64,000 nucleotides of DNA from Whitmania pigra (lineage: Eukaryota > Annelida > Clitellata > Hirudinida > Haemopidae). How positions within the stretch are numbered: position 1 is the stretch's first letter; each line of letters opens with the position of its first letter. Under the pieces are notes generated by a model. It was not told the DNA's origin, did not search any database, and was given only the letters and a program-made list of their open reading frames with translations. The stretch is taken from positions 1,893,501-1,957,500 of the forward strand of contig JAJTWR010000113.1 of assembly GCA_021613335.1 (NCBI GenBank), given 5' to 3'. Made by a program: the position numbers and the translations under genes. Shown here one piece after another: positions 12,601 through 23,003 of the stretch.

Positions 12601-15487
12601 CACCTGCCTACAGTGGAAAAAATTGCAAAGAAGAAGATACGGAAATTAAGGCTGTCAAACTCAAACCATGTCGTGAGTTATAATTTATTTTTTAAAAAAA
12701 CACGAGTACCAATAAATCGTTTACTTTTTTGTAATGTTAAGACATAAAATTAATTTGTTAATTATTTCTAGAAATAATTTTATTTTATTTTTATTGCTCA
12801 GCTATTGACGGAAACTGGGGTCAGTGGTGTGAGTGGTCAAAGTGTGGTGTCACTTGTGGAGCTGGCGGAACAGCTTCGAGAACTCGACTCTGCAACGAAC
12901 CTAAACCAGTCCACGGTGGAGCCATGTGCAGAGGGGAAGATGCCCAATCCAAATCTTGCTACGTGAAACCTTGCCGTTAGTTGGGATAACAGTTTTTTTA
13001 TTTTAGCAATTATTTCGAGGTTTTGATTCTTCTATTAAACTAATTTTACAAAAACGTTACAAATAACAATCATGCAAATGTTCTCTGAATTGTGACAGCT
13101 GTTGATGGCGGATGGAGCAGCTGGGGTCAATGGTCTAGATGCAGTGCCACTTGTGCCGAAGGAACGTCTACCAGGAAGAGGACTTGCCAGAATCCGGTCA
13201 CTGCACATGGTGGCAGACCATGCGAAGGCGATGATACAGAAAGCAAGACATGCAACCTGAGAGCTTGCGGTGGGTTATTACAATTGACATCACCACTTAT
13301 TTGTTTATATTTCAATAAAATATTGTTTGTTAAATAGTTTTAATAGATTATTCAATCAATGTAGCATTGATTGTATACATTACTTGACACGCCGTAATCT
13401 GTAATTTGGTGATCACTTAATTTGTTAGATGTTGATGGTAATTGGAACAACTGGTCCGAATGGTCGACATGCAGTGTCACATGCGGTGAACATGGAATTA
13501 CGACAAGAAACAGAAAATGTAACAATCCAGCTCCTCAATATTACGGCAAGAACTGCATCGGACCTTTCACTGAAGCCAAAAACTGCAGTGCCTCTCCTTG
13601 CGGTTAGTGCCATTCCTTATTTCATAATTTCAACAAAAACATAGCGCTAAAATTAATATTGATATTCATAAGATTATAATCGCTCTTCTTGACAATTGTA
13701 TTCTAGTATTTAATATAAATTCCAAAAGTTATTAAATCTTAATAGATATAATAAAATAATTTTGGCTTAAACTATTGCACATACGAAAGTGTATTATTTT
13801 GCCATAGCTGTGGATGGAGGATGGGCAGATTGGTCAACTTGGTCCTCGTGCAGTAAGACGTGTGGATACGGAGGAAGCACAACCAGGTCGAGAGTTTGCA
13901 GCAAACCTGAGGCATTCTACGGTGGAAAACCTTGCGATGGAGCTGCTTCTGAAGTCAAGTTCTGCTTCGAGACCAATTGCGGTCAGTTTAAAGTCAAGAA
14001 TTGGGTAGAGTTGCATAAAGGTGTAATTATTTAAGGTAACGCCAAAATAACCTGTAATAGTAAGTAAATTGAAATGACAACTGGTAACTATTAATTCGAA
14101 GATAAGTTTTAGAAATTATAAAAAATAATCTAATTATATTAAATAAACTTATTAATGCGCTAAATTAAATTGTTGGATATTGCTACAGATAACTGGTCCC
14201 CCTGGACTGAGTGGTCCGCTTGTAGGGAGGTCTGTGGCGTCAAACCTTTCCACCAGAGGAACAGGCAGTGTCTCATGGAAAACAGCGTTGTTTACGGAAA
14301 GAACATTATTGAATATTGCGAGGGAGAACCAGTGGAGTTCAAGTACTGCGATAAACCAAGGCGTGAGTTTTAATTAATCCACTTCTACGATAAAATCAAA
14401 TTTTCACTTTTTGACTAGTTAGGCGCATGCATTCTTGGCAGGGTAAAGGTGTTAACATTTTTTATAAACACATTTAATTAATTAATAAATTAATCGCTCA
14501 CCATAATTTTATCTGTTTCAGAAACATCTGTCATTTACGAGCCTGGAAAAGAATATTCTCTCAATGTTTCGGGCTGTGGTGTCATTCAAGGTTCATGCGT
14601 CAACAACTTCTTCGTCGTTTTCAACCGTGAAAGTCCTGATTTCAATATGAACAAGAACTGGAATGAATATAAAGCTGGCTTTGGAAACCCAGCTAAAGAC
14701 TATTACATTGGCAACGAAAACATGCACTGCCTAACCAAAGCTGGAAATTACTATGGTGCCTCAGAAGTTGTTACTAAAGGTAAAGCTTAACCACTGATAG
14801 CAAATATTTTAACTATTTAATTGTGAAATATAGTAATTTCTGTAAATTATTTTGCTTTCTTGCTAACACCGTTATTTTTCTATTAATGGGTATTGTTATC
14901 ATTGTAACATCATTGCTTTATAGCCGGTAAAAACGTATATACCGAATCACCGAAATTTGTGGTGGCATCAGAAGGACGAAATTATGGCTTGTATCTCAAC
15001 ACCGAAGCCAGCAGTCAAACTGATGGCAAGCCTTTCTCAACTTACGACAGAGACAACGACCAAAGTTTCTACAGTAACTGCGCCAAAGTAACGAATGCCA
15101 ATAATATGGACAATATTTATTTCAAATCATCGAAAGTCTTTCCTTTTAACTAATTCCACTTTTGAATGATTTCAGGTTCACCTCGGTGGGGGATGGTACA
15201 TCTCGTGCTACGATGATGTCAACTTCTTCGGAGACTACAAGAAATACTTTGAGAAGAAATCTCTCGCTCCTGATCAGCACTTGGTCAAAGCTCGTATTTT
15301 GCTGCAACGTCTTCCCACGGTGGACGATGTCGAGGTTCAGAAACATTATCCTCTGAAGCAACAAAGCAAGCCATACGAACCACCCTACCAGACCAAAGGT
15401 AAACTTGACCTCTACAAAGAGAAGCCAAAACCAAAACCTAAGCCTCCTCCAACACCAGCCTACATTCCTGAAGAAGAAGATTATTAA
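3694..15487 (+). CDS. secreted protein: PEPPKY repeats, 24 TSP1 repeats, fibrinogen-like domain
   Basis: Coding exons: 3694-3721, 3929-3955, 4046-4668, 4731-4870, 5074-5118, 5186-5364, 5447-5623, 5811-5984, 6175-6348, 6913-7086, 7332-7505, 7734-7907, 8099-8275, 8507-8680, 8868-9041, 9437-9610, 9879-10052, 10417-10590, 10874-11047, 11176-11349, 11484-11657, 11851-12024, 12178-12348, 12502-12672, 12802-12975, 13099-13269, 13429-13602, 13808-13981, 14189-14362, 14522-14779, 14924-15087, 15176-15487. They sum to 5,775 nt, about 1,924 residues in one frame. Signal peptide [18 protein letters not shown], then an acidic Tyr-rich start and 12 PEPPKY units. TSP1 repeat 1 spans three exons; repeats 2-24 take one phase 1-1 exon each, mostly opening (P/A)VDGGW. 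The last three exons hold a fibrinogen-like domain ([43 protein letters not shown]) and a KPKPKP...PEEEDY tail. Extracellular matrix, cuticle or adhesive use is inference. Donors at 7908 and 11350 are weak. Confidence 0.85.
4082..4297 (+). repeat. coding minisatellite, 18 bp x 12 (PEPPKY)
   Basis: Twelve nearly identical 18-base units inside exon 3 of the thrombospondin-repeat gene, each encoding PEPPKY; one unit has Asn in place of Tyr. Degenerate units ([19 protein letters not shown]) continue downstream to about 4600. The near-identity of the units suggests recent expansion or homogenisation, and copy number may vary between individuals. Confidence 0.9.
6601..6722 (-). mobile_element. tRNA-derived SINE, copy 1
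   Basis: Read on the minus strand it has a polymerase III A-box-like TGGCCGAATGGTTA followed by a B-box-like GTTCGAAACC, and it ends in a conserved GAAGCGCCTCT. It matches the copy at 9254-9395 along most of its length. It lies in an intron of the thrombospondin-repeat gene. Confidence 0.7.
9254..9395 (-). mobile_element. tRNA-derived SINE, copy 2
   Basis: Second copy of the element at 6601-6722, sharing the B-box region (ATGTTCGAAATCC), the internal TACGTGCCAGCAT-like stretch and the AAGCGCCTCT end, also on the minus strand and in another intron of the same gene. It carries an extra stretch (ATGCTCTTGGGAAGGAGC) absent from copy 1. Confidence 0.7.
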
Positions 15488-15535
15488 GAAACGAAAATTA
15501 AATTTGAAATGAACCTATTAACATCATTAAAAGTC

Positions 15536-15541
15536 AATAAA
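15536..15541 (+). terminator. polyadenylation signal AATAAA
   Basis: AATAAA lies 49 bases after the stop codon of the thrombospondin-repeat gene, in an AT-rich short 3' UTR. Confidence 0.6.
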
Positions 15542-15559
15542 ATCACATTAACTAACTAT

Positions 15560-17100
15560 TGTACTCCCGTGTTAATGGCTTCGGCAGAAAATTATTATGC
15601 GCATGTATCTAGTTAAGTACAAGGAGGAAGAAGGGCAGAGACATAATTTGGGGCCGTCGCTCCCCCTCCCTTGATTTTAGACTAGTCGCAAAGAAAGGTC
15701 ATCTCCTCATATTTTAAAAAGGTTTGCCCCCACTTCCTGACTTTTGACTTTTGACTAGAAGCAAAAAAAGGTCGTCTTCTCAAGTTGTGCGAGGTTTTGC
15801 ACCCTCTCCCCCACCCCACCCCTAGGAAAAGGTTGAAATGACGTCCCTGAAGAAGAAATTATTACATTTAAATAGGAAATAGAGCATTTAGTTTTGATTA
15901 AGAATTATTTTTTGTGCAAAATGGGATCGAGGCTTTAGCCATTTTCTATGTTCAGATAAACATTCTGCTTTTATATTTTTATTCAAATACGTCGGCTCTC
16001 TTTACGGCCTCATTAATTATTAATTTAATGTAACAATTTAAGCAATTTCACTTAATTACGCAAGGTTTACATGAAGAAAACCCTCTAAGAGTCCGACATC
16101 ATCCAACAACTTTTACCAACAGTGTTCTGTTGTTAGTCTACAAGTTGGTTGAAGGTTCGGAGCTTCAGAGATTCACAAACTATTGAGTATGATGAACTAT
16201 TGAAGATGATCCCAAGGAATGGGCCAACAGATTACGGGAAAAAGAGATGTTTTATTAACTTCCGTTGCATAGCTAGATGATTAGGACGGTGCTCCCGCAG
16301 CGGGGTTTGAACCTAACATTTACGGAAAAAATCCAATTAAATGATTATCAGTTTAGAATAAAATTTTCAGAGGTTTGTTTAATTAATTAAAAGAAGAGTT
16401 CAATGATCGTTTAAGGAGATTTATTTCGGGTTGCTACATATCTACCGAATATGCTTGTGGTTGATGGTGTTGAGAAGTAAGTATGGGTTGGTTTTTATTA
16501 ATCAACCGATTGATCCATCCTAATTTTGTTGAAGCAGCTCTGAAACGAATTTTATAGAATAGAGTGCGAGTTGGCTCAGAGGGTTGCGTTCCTGTGAACG
16601 GCGGTGAAAGCAACAATCGTCACGCGTCCTCTGGGTTAACCCAGCACGAACCACCAGGGTAGGGGCGCTATATAATTGGTGAATCGATTAAGAAGTGCCT
16701 TCACATCCTATCTGGATATATAAGGCACTCGAAAATCAGCTAAGTACAAATACAAATGTATTCATGAAAATTGCATGTGAGACGAATGTTAAATTTGAGA
16801 ATTAATTTATTTAGTTAAATAAATCTATTTAATAAGTGCATTTAAGTTTTTAATGTATTTATGTTAATTATTTTAAAATATGATTTAAATTAATAAAAAA
16901 CCTAAATTTAAAAAAAAAAACTAATTAAAAAAAATTATTTTTTTTTGTAAATAATTTTAACATTCAGAATCTTTTTCGACAACGCCTTGACGCATGTCCA
17001 ACTGATCAAGCATCATCCAATACTCGTGACCACAAACGTCGTACTTAAACTTGTTGTAAACTATTTACATCGTCAATATAACATCTGACACAAATTGTAA
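15560..17100. other. intergenic region with candidate SINE/LINE-tail fragments
   Basis: There is no coding exon here. Near 16565-16680 a tRNA-like head (TTGGCTCAGAGGGTTGCG resembles an A box) is followed by GGGGCGCTATATAATTGG, a tail type shared with other repeats in this window. Near 16300 GGGGTTTGAACC resembles an inverted B box. The rest is AT-rich and featureless. Confidence 0.4.
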
Positions 17101-17101
17101 A

Positions 17102-18619
17102 ATGTTGTCGTCAATCGCAGTCGGCGACATTTTGAAACGAAAACGCATGAATAAGAGAAAACTCGAAGATGACGAAAAGTCAGAAGCTAGAATTTCAGAC
17201 GATGACTTAGAGGAAACCACGAAACCCTCCAAAAAGAAAATAAGGTTTTCAGACTTTATTTTGGACGAGGCGAAAGTTTTCAATGATGACGATGTGGAAG
17301 GATCAGACTTTCTTGCTAATGAGAATGTAGAAGAAGAAGATGAAGAAGAAGAAGGACTTATTACTAGAGATGTAGAAGGACAGAAACGACTTGAAGGACG
17401 TTCGCAAATAAATGAATCAGAGCTCTTACATCTGGAGGACAAGCCCGAAAATAACGTCGATGTCGATGATGAAAATGAGAAGGTGATGGAACTTAAAACA
17501 GCTTCTGGTCTTCCAACATCATCAGATCCCTATTTCTGGCTTGTTAAGTGCAGACTAGGTTCAGAACTCGAAACGGTTCTCCTGCTGACTAGAAAATGTT
17601 TGAATTCAAGCCTTAATTTACAAGTGACATCAGTCGTGCTTCCCGAAGGTACAAATGGATGGATTTTCGTGGAAGCCCACAAAGAGGGGCACGTTAGGCA
17701 GCTGATTGATGGAGTAAGTGCACTTGCTTACGACAACAAAGAGATTCGCTTCATCCCTAAACACGAAATGCCCAACGTTATGAAATCGACCGAAGAACCT
17801 GTCATTCTAAAGCCAAAGCAGCTTGTGAGAACTGCCGAGTCTCAAAAATTTAAGAGAAATGCGGAACCTTTAAATCAAATTTCAAACTTCGAAATTGGAG
17901 ATAACGTTGAAGTAATCAATCACGCTATGACAGGTCTTAAAGGAAGGATTATAAAAAAGATTGGACTTACGATCACAATCCGATCCAAATCAAACGAAAC
18001 TATCGATTTCAGACAGGAAGAGCTTAAGAAATATTTCAATATCGGGGATCAGGTGAAAGTTTTAAGAGGAGAACACCAGGGAAAAACAGGGTTGGTTGTG
18101 AGATCTGAGAATGAAGTTGTCATCTTCATTTCTGACGCCAATATGTCCGAGATTCGGATCTCTTCGAAAGACATTCAATTGAGCGTAGACGTGGTACATG
18201 CAGTTGAGTCAAAAGGTAACTTCAAGGAGTCGCGGAAATTCAGCAACAGACAAAAAGACAATTCCAGCGACCGATATAAGCACTCACAAGTTGCCCTTGG
18301 AGATAATCCTGGTGGTAAAGAAGGTATCCGCGACTGGAAAGGGATTGGAATAAGAAGAAAACTTCCTGCATCAAGCAGTTTTAAAAGATCTGAAAATAAC
18401 CAAAGGATTGACCTGATCGGAAAATTCGTTAAAGTAGTTCGAGGAAACTACAAGTCTTACACTGGATGTGTGAAGAAAGCCAATGACGAACTTGCTGTTC
18501 TTCAACTGTTCACAGATGGCAAAATTATAAGCATTCCTACCGGATGCTTGACCCTGCTCGAAAAGAAAACTCAAACATCCTTCTCGACATCGAAAATTAA
18601 TCCAAAGGAGAAGCATTAG
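17102..18619 (+). CDS. intronless SPT5-like transcription elongation factor (probable retrogene)
   Basis: An uninterrupted 505-residue frame. Residues 60-130 are acidic. Residues 142-230 match the SPT5 NGN domain (DPYFWLVKCRLG, IFVEAHKEGHV). KOW-type modules follow at about 263-310 (FEIGDNVEVINHAMTGLKG), 312-362 (FNIGDQVKVLRGEHQGKTGL) and 437-487 (LIGKFVKVVRGNYKSYTG). SPT5, with SPT4, forms DSIF and clamps RNA polymerase II. Ordinary metazoan SPT5 is about 1,000-1,100 residues, with more KOW modules and a phosphorylated C-terminal repeat region; here that tail is missing and the linker is shortened. No intron is seen, while every neighbouring gene is split, which suggests retroposition followed by retention of the frame. 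Whether it still binds SPT4 or polymerase is unknown. Downstream AATAAA motifs begin at 18871. Confidence 0.8.
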   Translation: MLSSIAVGDILKRKRMNKRKLEDDEKSEARISDDDLEETTKPSKKKIRFSDFILDEAKVFNDDDVEGSDFLANENVEEEDEEEEGLITRDVEGQKRLEGRSQINESELLHLEDKPENNVDVDDENEKVMELKTASGLPTSSDPYFWLVKCRLGSELETVLLLTRKCLNSSLNLQVTSVVLPEGTNGWIFVEAHKEGHVRQLIDGVSALAYDNKEIRFIPKHEMPNVMKSTEEPVILKPKQLVRTAESQKFKRNAEPLNQISNFEIGDNVEVINHAMTGLKGRIIKKIGLTITIRSKSNETIDFRQEELKKYFNIGDQVKVLRGEHQGKTGLVVRSENEVVIFISDANMSEIRISSKDIQLSVDVVHAVESKGNFKESRKFSNRQKDNSSDRYKHSQVALGDNPGGKEGIRDWKGIGIRRKLPASSSFKRSENNQRIDLIGKFVKVVRGNYKSYTGCVKKANDELAVLQLFTDGKIISIPTGCLTLLEKKTQTSFSTSKINPKEKH

Positions 18620-19377
18620 AAGAGGGAATGCAATGTTTTATAACTGATAAATATGCTGAGGACAGCATGGTCAAACTGAAAATCAGAAAAGTTGTCAATG
18701 TGCTTCATGAAATTTCAAAACAAAAATTATGAAGCCATTTCTCCCGATTCAAATCATTAGTTGTTGATGTTTCAATTTTTTTATCAATTACTGACTAATC
18801 TGTAAACTGCTTTCTTTCTCGATGTTGACAGGTTGTATGTTATTTTTGCTGTGGCTATTAGCCCTCGTCAAATAAATAAAAATAAAATAAAAAATAATAA
18901 TTTGTATCTTAATTTCAATTTTTTAATAGTTTTATAGTTCTTAAGCTTTTTAAAATAAAAAATTTTCTCAAATATTCTTGTTTTCCAAAAATTGGATTTG
19001 AAACTTTTTGTTTAAATTATTGTGCTTGGTGATGAGAAGTCGATTTTGTTTTAAAAATAGTTTATTAACATTATATTCATTATTGGAATAATTCTGAATA
19101 TTTTAATATGCCTTAAGCAATTTTTAACAGTCCTATATAAAAACTATGAACTAGTTTTATTTTATTTTTATTTTTCAGTACATATACGGAATTGAAACGT
19201 TCAACAAAAACATAAATAATATTAAATTTTATAATGTTCATTATTAAATAAATTGAGATTCAGTATTTAAAAGTCATTACTGTTTTAAAAACACTGAACA
19301 ATGCATACAAATGTCACCAAAACATTATCTATAAACCACAAATTATTAATATAAATAATTAATTATATCGTTCACAA
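18620..19377. other. intergenic, AT-rich
   Basis: This holds the likely 3' UTR of the SPT5-like gene and an A-rich AATAAAT run at 18870-18900 that could be either its polyadenylation region or the tail of an old retroelement (preceded by GCCCTCGTCAAATAAAT). I see nothing else. Confidence 0.4.
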
Positions 19378-20051
19378 TTATGAAGAGTTGGAACAGTTTG
19401 GTGACTTGATCATCCTTCTGAACTCCTTCCATGGACCGATGACATTCGTTTCTTTGCAGATGCTGCTTGTTGATCGCTTGTTTATAATTCTTGCTTCTCC
19501 TAATTTCTTCCAAATAAGGTTCAGTGAAGGCAGATACTTTTCCTCTGATTTCAAATTTAATAACAATACAAAGGTCAATAAAACCGAAAAGCAAGCAAAT
19601 CAGGAAAAAGTTCTCAAAACGTCGATGGTGACAAGAAATAAATCTCAAAAGCATTAAAGTAATAACATCTGACAATATATTATTACAGAATAACAGTTAA
19701 TATTAATAATATTTTTGATAAATTCGTGATACAAATAAGTGCACATTAGGATATTATCAAAAACGCATGAAAATAGCTAACCACGAATTCAAATTCATTA
19801 ATCTAATTATCTTTCATATTTAAAATGTGACAGTATATTCATGATCATGTTTATGTATAGCGACTCTTGTTTGTTTATTTGATTATAGTCCTTTGCATAA
19901 CTCAGATGATTTGGACTTGTTTAACGACTTAATGTAACTCACCTTTTATAAGAGATTTGGCGAACACAGCTTTAGAAAAAAGCAATGACGTCACCGTCAT
20001 AATCGTCATCGCCATCATCATGAAAATCATTCGTTTAGACCAGCAATGCAT
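19378..20051 (-). CDS. small secreted two-cysteine peptide precursor (2 exons)
   Basis: Exon 1 (19943-20051) begins after a clean GTTTTCAG acceptor and ends at GTGAGT. Exon 2 is 19378-19544. The phases agree, giving 91 residues. The N-terminus is a strong signal peptide (basic MHCWSKR, then a Met-rich hydrophobic core ending SKAVFA). The mature part contains a dibasic NKR site, then a 31-residue C-terminal segment with two cysteines 20 residues apart (SICKET ... SPNCSNSS) and an internal FRR. The layout resembles a neuropeptide, hormone or small secreted effector precursor. I do not recognise the family and claim no function. An independent minus-strand TATA box lies upstream. A 5' UTR exon ending near 20320 is possible. 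Confidence 0.6.
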
Positions 20052-20370
20052 AATAATCTGAAAACAAAATTTAATACAAATTTGATTCAATCGCTCAACG
20101 CTTTATCCTTTTCTGCTTTATTAGTCATTAAAATCTAAATTGAATAAAATATTATTTGTGATTAGTAAGCAAAACTTAAAAAAAACTGTACACATTTTTT
20201 TATTATTTTGCCTAATTATACCCTTATTGGAAAAAGCAACTGATGAATGTTCACACACCATCTCGATTTGAAGACAAATGTCGTCCGGAATTAAACGGAT
20301 TGTAAGAATCGTAGTTTTACTTTCGACAGTCATTCCTGAATTTCATCAAAATGTCTCATGTGAAATGCTT

Positions 20371-20380
20371 CTTATATAGG
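20371..20380 (-). promoter_or_regulatory. TATA box for the small secreted peptide gene
   Basis: CCTATATAAG on the minus strand, 320 bases upstream of the start codon of the peptide gene. A 5' UTR exon and a short intron could fit between (donor-like GTAAAA near 20320, acceptor at 20058). No clear initiator is visible. Confidence 0.45.
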
Positions 20381-20518
20381 CATACTACGCATTACGTTAA
20401 TACGCAAATGTTGCATCAGAATTATTTTTAAAAATATCTTTTAACGCATTTCAATGTCAAAGTCATGTTAAAGTCTGCACCTGATCACCTAGTTTGATGT
20501 TTTGCTTCTTTCTCACGT

Positions 20519-21171
20519 TTGTGGGCGGTAAGTGATTTTAAAATGACGCAACTTTGCATCTTGCAGAGTAGTAATGATAATAAGAATATAAATAATAATA
20601 ATAACAACAAAAATAATTTTACAACGAAAATAATGTGCCAAGGAAGAAGGTTAGACATTTCTCCTATTTTCGGAAAGTTTTGTGGCGAAAAAACTGGAAA
20701 ATATAGATATTTCCAAGGTTTGGATAATCGCACTGACGGATTAAGCACCATGGAGGCCCACAGGCAACCAAACTTTTGGGGTCCCAGGACCCCAGTGCCC
20801 ACTGGAACGCCAGTTGTTTTCAATAGTTTAAATTATCCTACCAGTGCCAGGATATAAAATAGAAAATGTATCAATGCATTTGTAAACAAATAAAACTTCT
20901 GAGGCTGAATAGAAATGTTTGTTTACAATATCGACCCCTTAATTTTTGTGGGCAGAGCATCAGCTCAACGGCTTTCTTTAAGGTGGCTCTGGTCACGTCA
21001 TTAAGGCCTACAATTGTCAATAGTTTAATGTTAGCCTCAATCCTAGGCAGTTGCCTATGCCTAATGGGTAATCCGGTACTAAATAATCGGCATTGCTTTG
21101 CCCTTATTGTTCTTGTTATTGGTTTACTTATATTCATTTTAGCAGGTACTCATTTCAAAACAATCTATTAA
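20519..21171. other. unassigned, possible old repeat
   Basis: Frames of about 100 residues exist on both strands, but none resembles a protein I know. Locally higher GC and motifs such as GGGTCCCAGGACCCC and CCTAGGCAGTTGCCTATGCC suggest a decayed interspersed repeat rather than a gene. Confidence 0.3.
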
Positions 21172-21240
21172 AATCAGTAAAATTATTTATTAATAAACAA
21201 AAAAATATGAAAAGTTAAAATATAATGAAGGTCGAATTTG

Positions 21241-21505
21241 GTTTAATTGAATGCACTTCTAAAAAAAAACCGCAATGTAATACGACTTGCAACAAGATTT
21301 AGTCTAATGATGCTCTCAACCCACCTAAATTTAAGAGACAGCATCTTTATTTAGCTGGAATACCGAAAGTAATTTTAATTGAATGCACATCACCTTCTAA
21401 AAAAACAGCAATGTAATATGATTTGCAACAAGATTTTGTCTAATGAAGCTCTCAACCTAGCTATATTTAAGACAGCATCTCTATTTAGCTGGAAACCCGA
21501 AAGTA
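21241..21505. repeat. tandem duplication, about 135 bp x 2
   Basis: Two adjacent diverged copies, both running from TTTAATTGAATGCAC through GCAACAAGATTT and GACAGCATC to TTAGCTGGAA..CCGAAAGTA. No coding potential. Confidence 0.8.
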
Positions 21506-21698
21506 AAGATGTCAAACAACATTTGAATTGGATGGTTAAAAATGTTGTTTAATACTTTTTGAATGCTGAATCTGAAGGTTTTGATCATACCTGCAGCTCT
21601 GTCGGTGTTAAAATGTGTGAGCTTGGAGGGATTAGCTGAACTAATAATGTCACGCGATCAAAGTATTTGCTACTGCTTATATGCTCAGCGTCTTATTT

Positions 21699-23003
21699 GA
21701 GTTCCATGGTTCATACAGGAACTTGAAAACCAAAATTTAGGACTTTTTAGGACCTTCTACTCCATTTTTTAGGATCAACAATAATAACAAAAATAACGAT
21801 ATTTAGATTTTAATTATTCATTTTTGTATAATTTAGACATATATCATAAGACAGTAACACGTGAAAGTTCATAATATCGATTTATTTAAATAAAAATCAA
21901 ATTTCCAAGTCTTTCTCTAAAGTTGCAATTTTTGTCGCTTTTGCCCTGCTATCTTTCCTCGGGCTTTTTGCCTGGACCAAAAGATCCATGTTCCTGGTTT
22001 TTGCACTTTCGTCCATTAATATTCTAAATTCTCTGTCCAACATATCACTGTAATGTTTTAGAGTCTTCAGCTTCTTCCTCAGCATGATCATGTCCTCTTC
22101 ATCTGCTTTTCGTTTTGAGATTACAGCCTGTCTCTCTTTTTCGTGCAAGGTATCCAAATAAAATTTATATCTTTGTCTTGATGCTTCAAAATGGCTCAGG
22201 ACAGATTTATCTTTCCTAAAATTGCCTATACCTCCAACAGTGTTAACAAGGTCTCTAATTATCCTCTAATTAGCTATGGAACTTGCATCCAAGTTCTTCT
22301 CTTTTTGATTCTCACAAATCATACTTTTATTTATGAAGAAACCTTTCAACAGATGCCTGACCAAGACTCAAAGTTAGCAAAACTGTTAATATCTATATAC
22401 AATTTTCATCATCATATCGATTCCCAGCAACTGATGGGAAAGCCTCAACAGAATCACAACTTGCTTGAGGTTCAATTTCATCGCTCACCGATGCAGATCA
22501 ACTGATCTGCTTGCAAACGAAACTGTTCATCGGTTGAGAGCCTTTGCATGATGTAACATTGTCCCAATGTTATTTTCCTCGAGCGTGTGTTGTAACTGCT
22601 GTAACTCCCAATTTCGAAATGTCAAAGTTTTTTTTCCAAGCGCAACAATACGCCTTTTGGAAATCTGTAGTATTTCTTCTTAGCCAACTCCGTTCTTCAT
22701 TGTCTAGCCATTTGCTATTGAAAACACAAAGTCCAGGCAAAACTTAAAGGATCAAACAGACAAGCGAACGAACCTAACAGGAAACTTAATTGGGTGAGTT
22801 CCCACGGGGGTAGAACAAGGGACCGATTTCACGCTATTTCAATAAAACTTATGAACATTATTATTTTTTTAAACTTAATTATTTTTTTTAACCTTTCTTA
22901 GGACTTTTTTTTATTTTTTAGGACTTCCTTCACTTTTTAGGACTTTTTAGTACTAAAAAACCGAATTTCGGACTTTTTAGGACCTGCACGAACCATGGAG
23001 TTC
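21699..23003 (-). mobile_element. degraded hAT-type DNA transposon with terminal inverted repeats
   Basis: The ends at 21699-21719 and 22983-23003 are inverted copies, 17 of 21 bases identical (GA..TCCATGGTTC.T.CAGG), followed inward by several copies of TAGGACTTTTTAGGAC-like motifs in inverted orientation. Inside, the minus strand reads, with frameshifts, a transposase C-terminus: LGQASVER followed by FLHK- or INK-like residues matches the hAT dimerisation region, and 21897-22157 is an open Lys/Glu-rich coiled-coil segment (MDTLHEKERQAVISKRKADE). The coding part is broken, so the element is non-autonomous. Confidence 0.6.

Noticed and set aside
20866..21171. 101-residue plus-strand frame with a hydrophobic end, considered as a membrane protein
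   Set aside because: The opposite strand is equally open, no promoter or splice context is seen, and the region looks like a decayed repeat.
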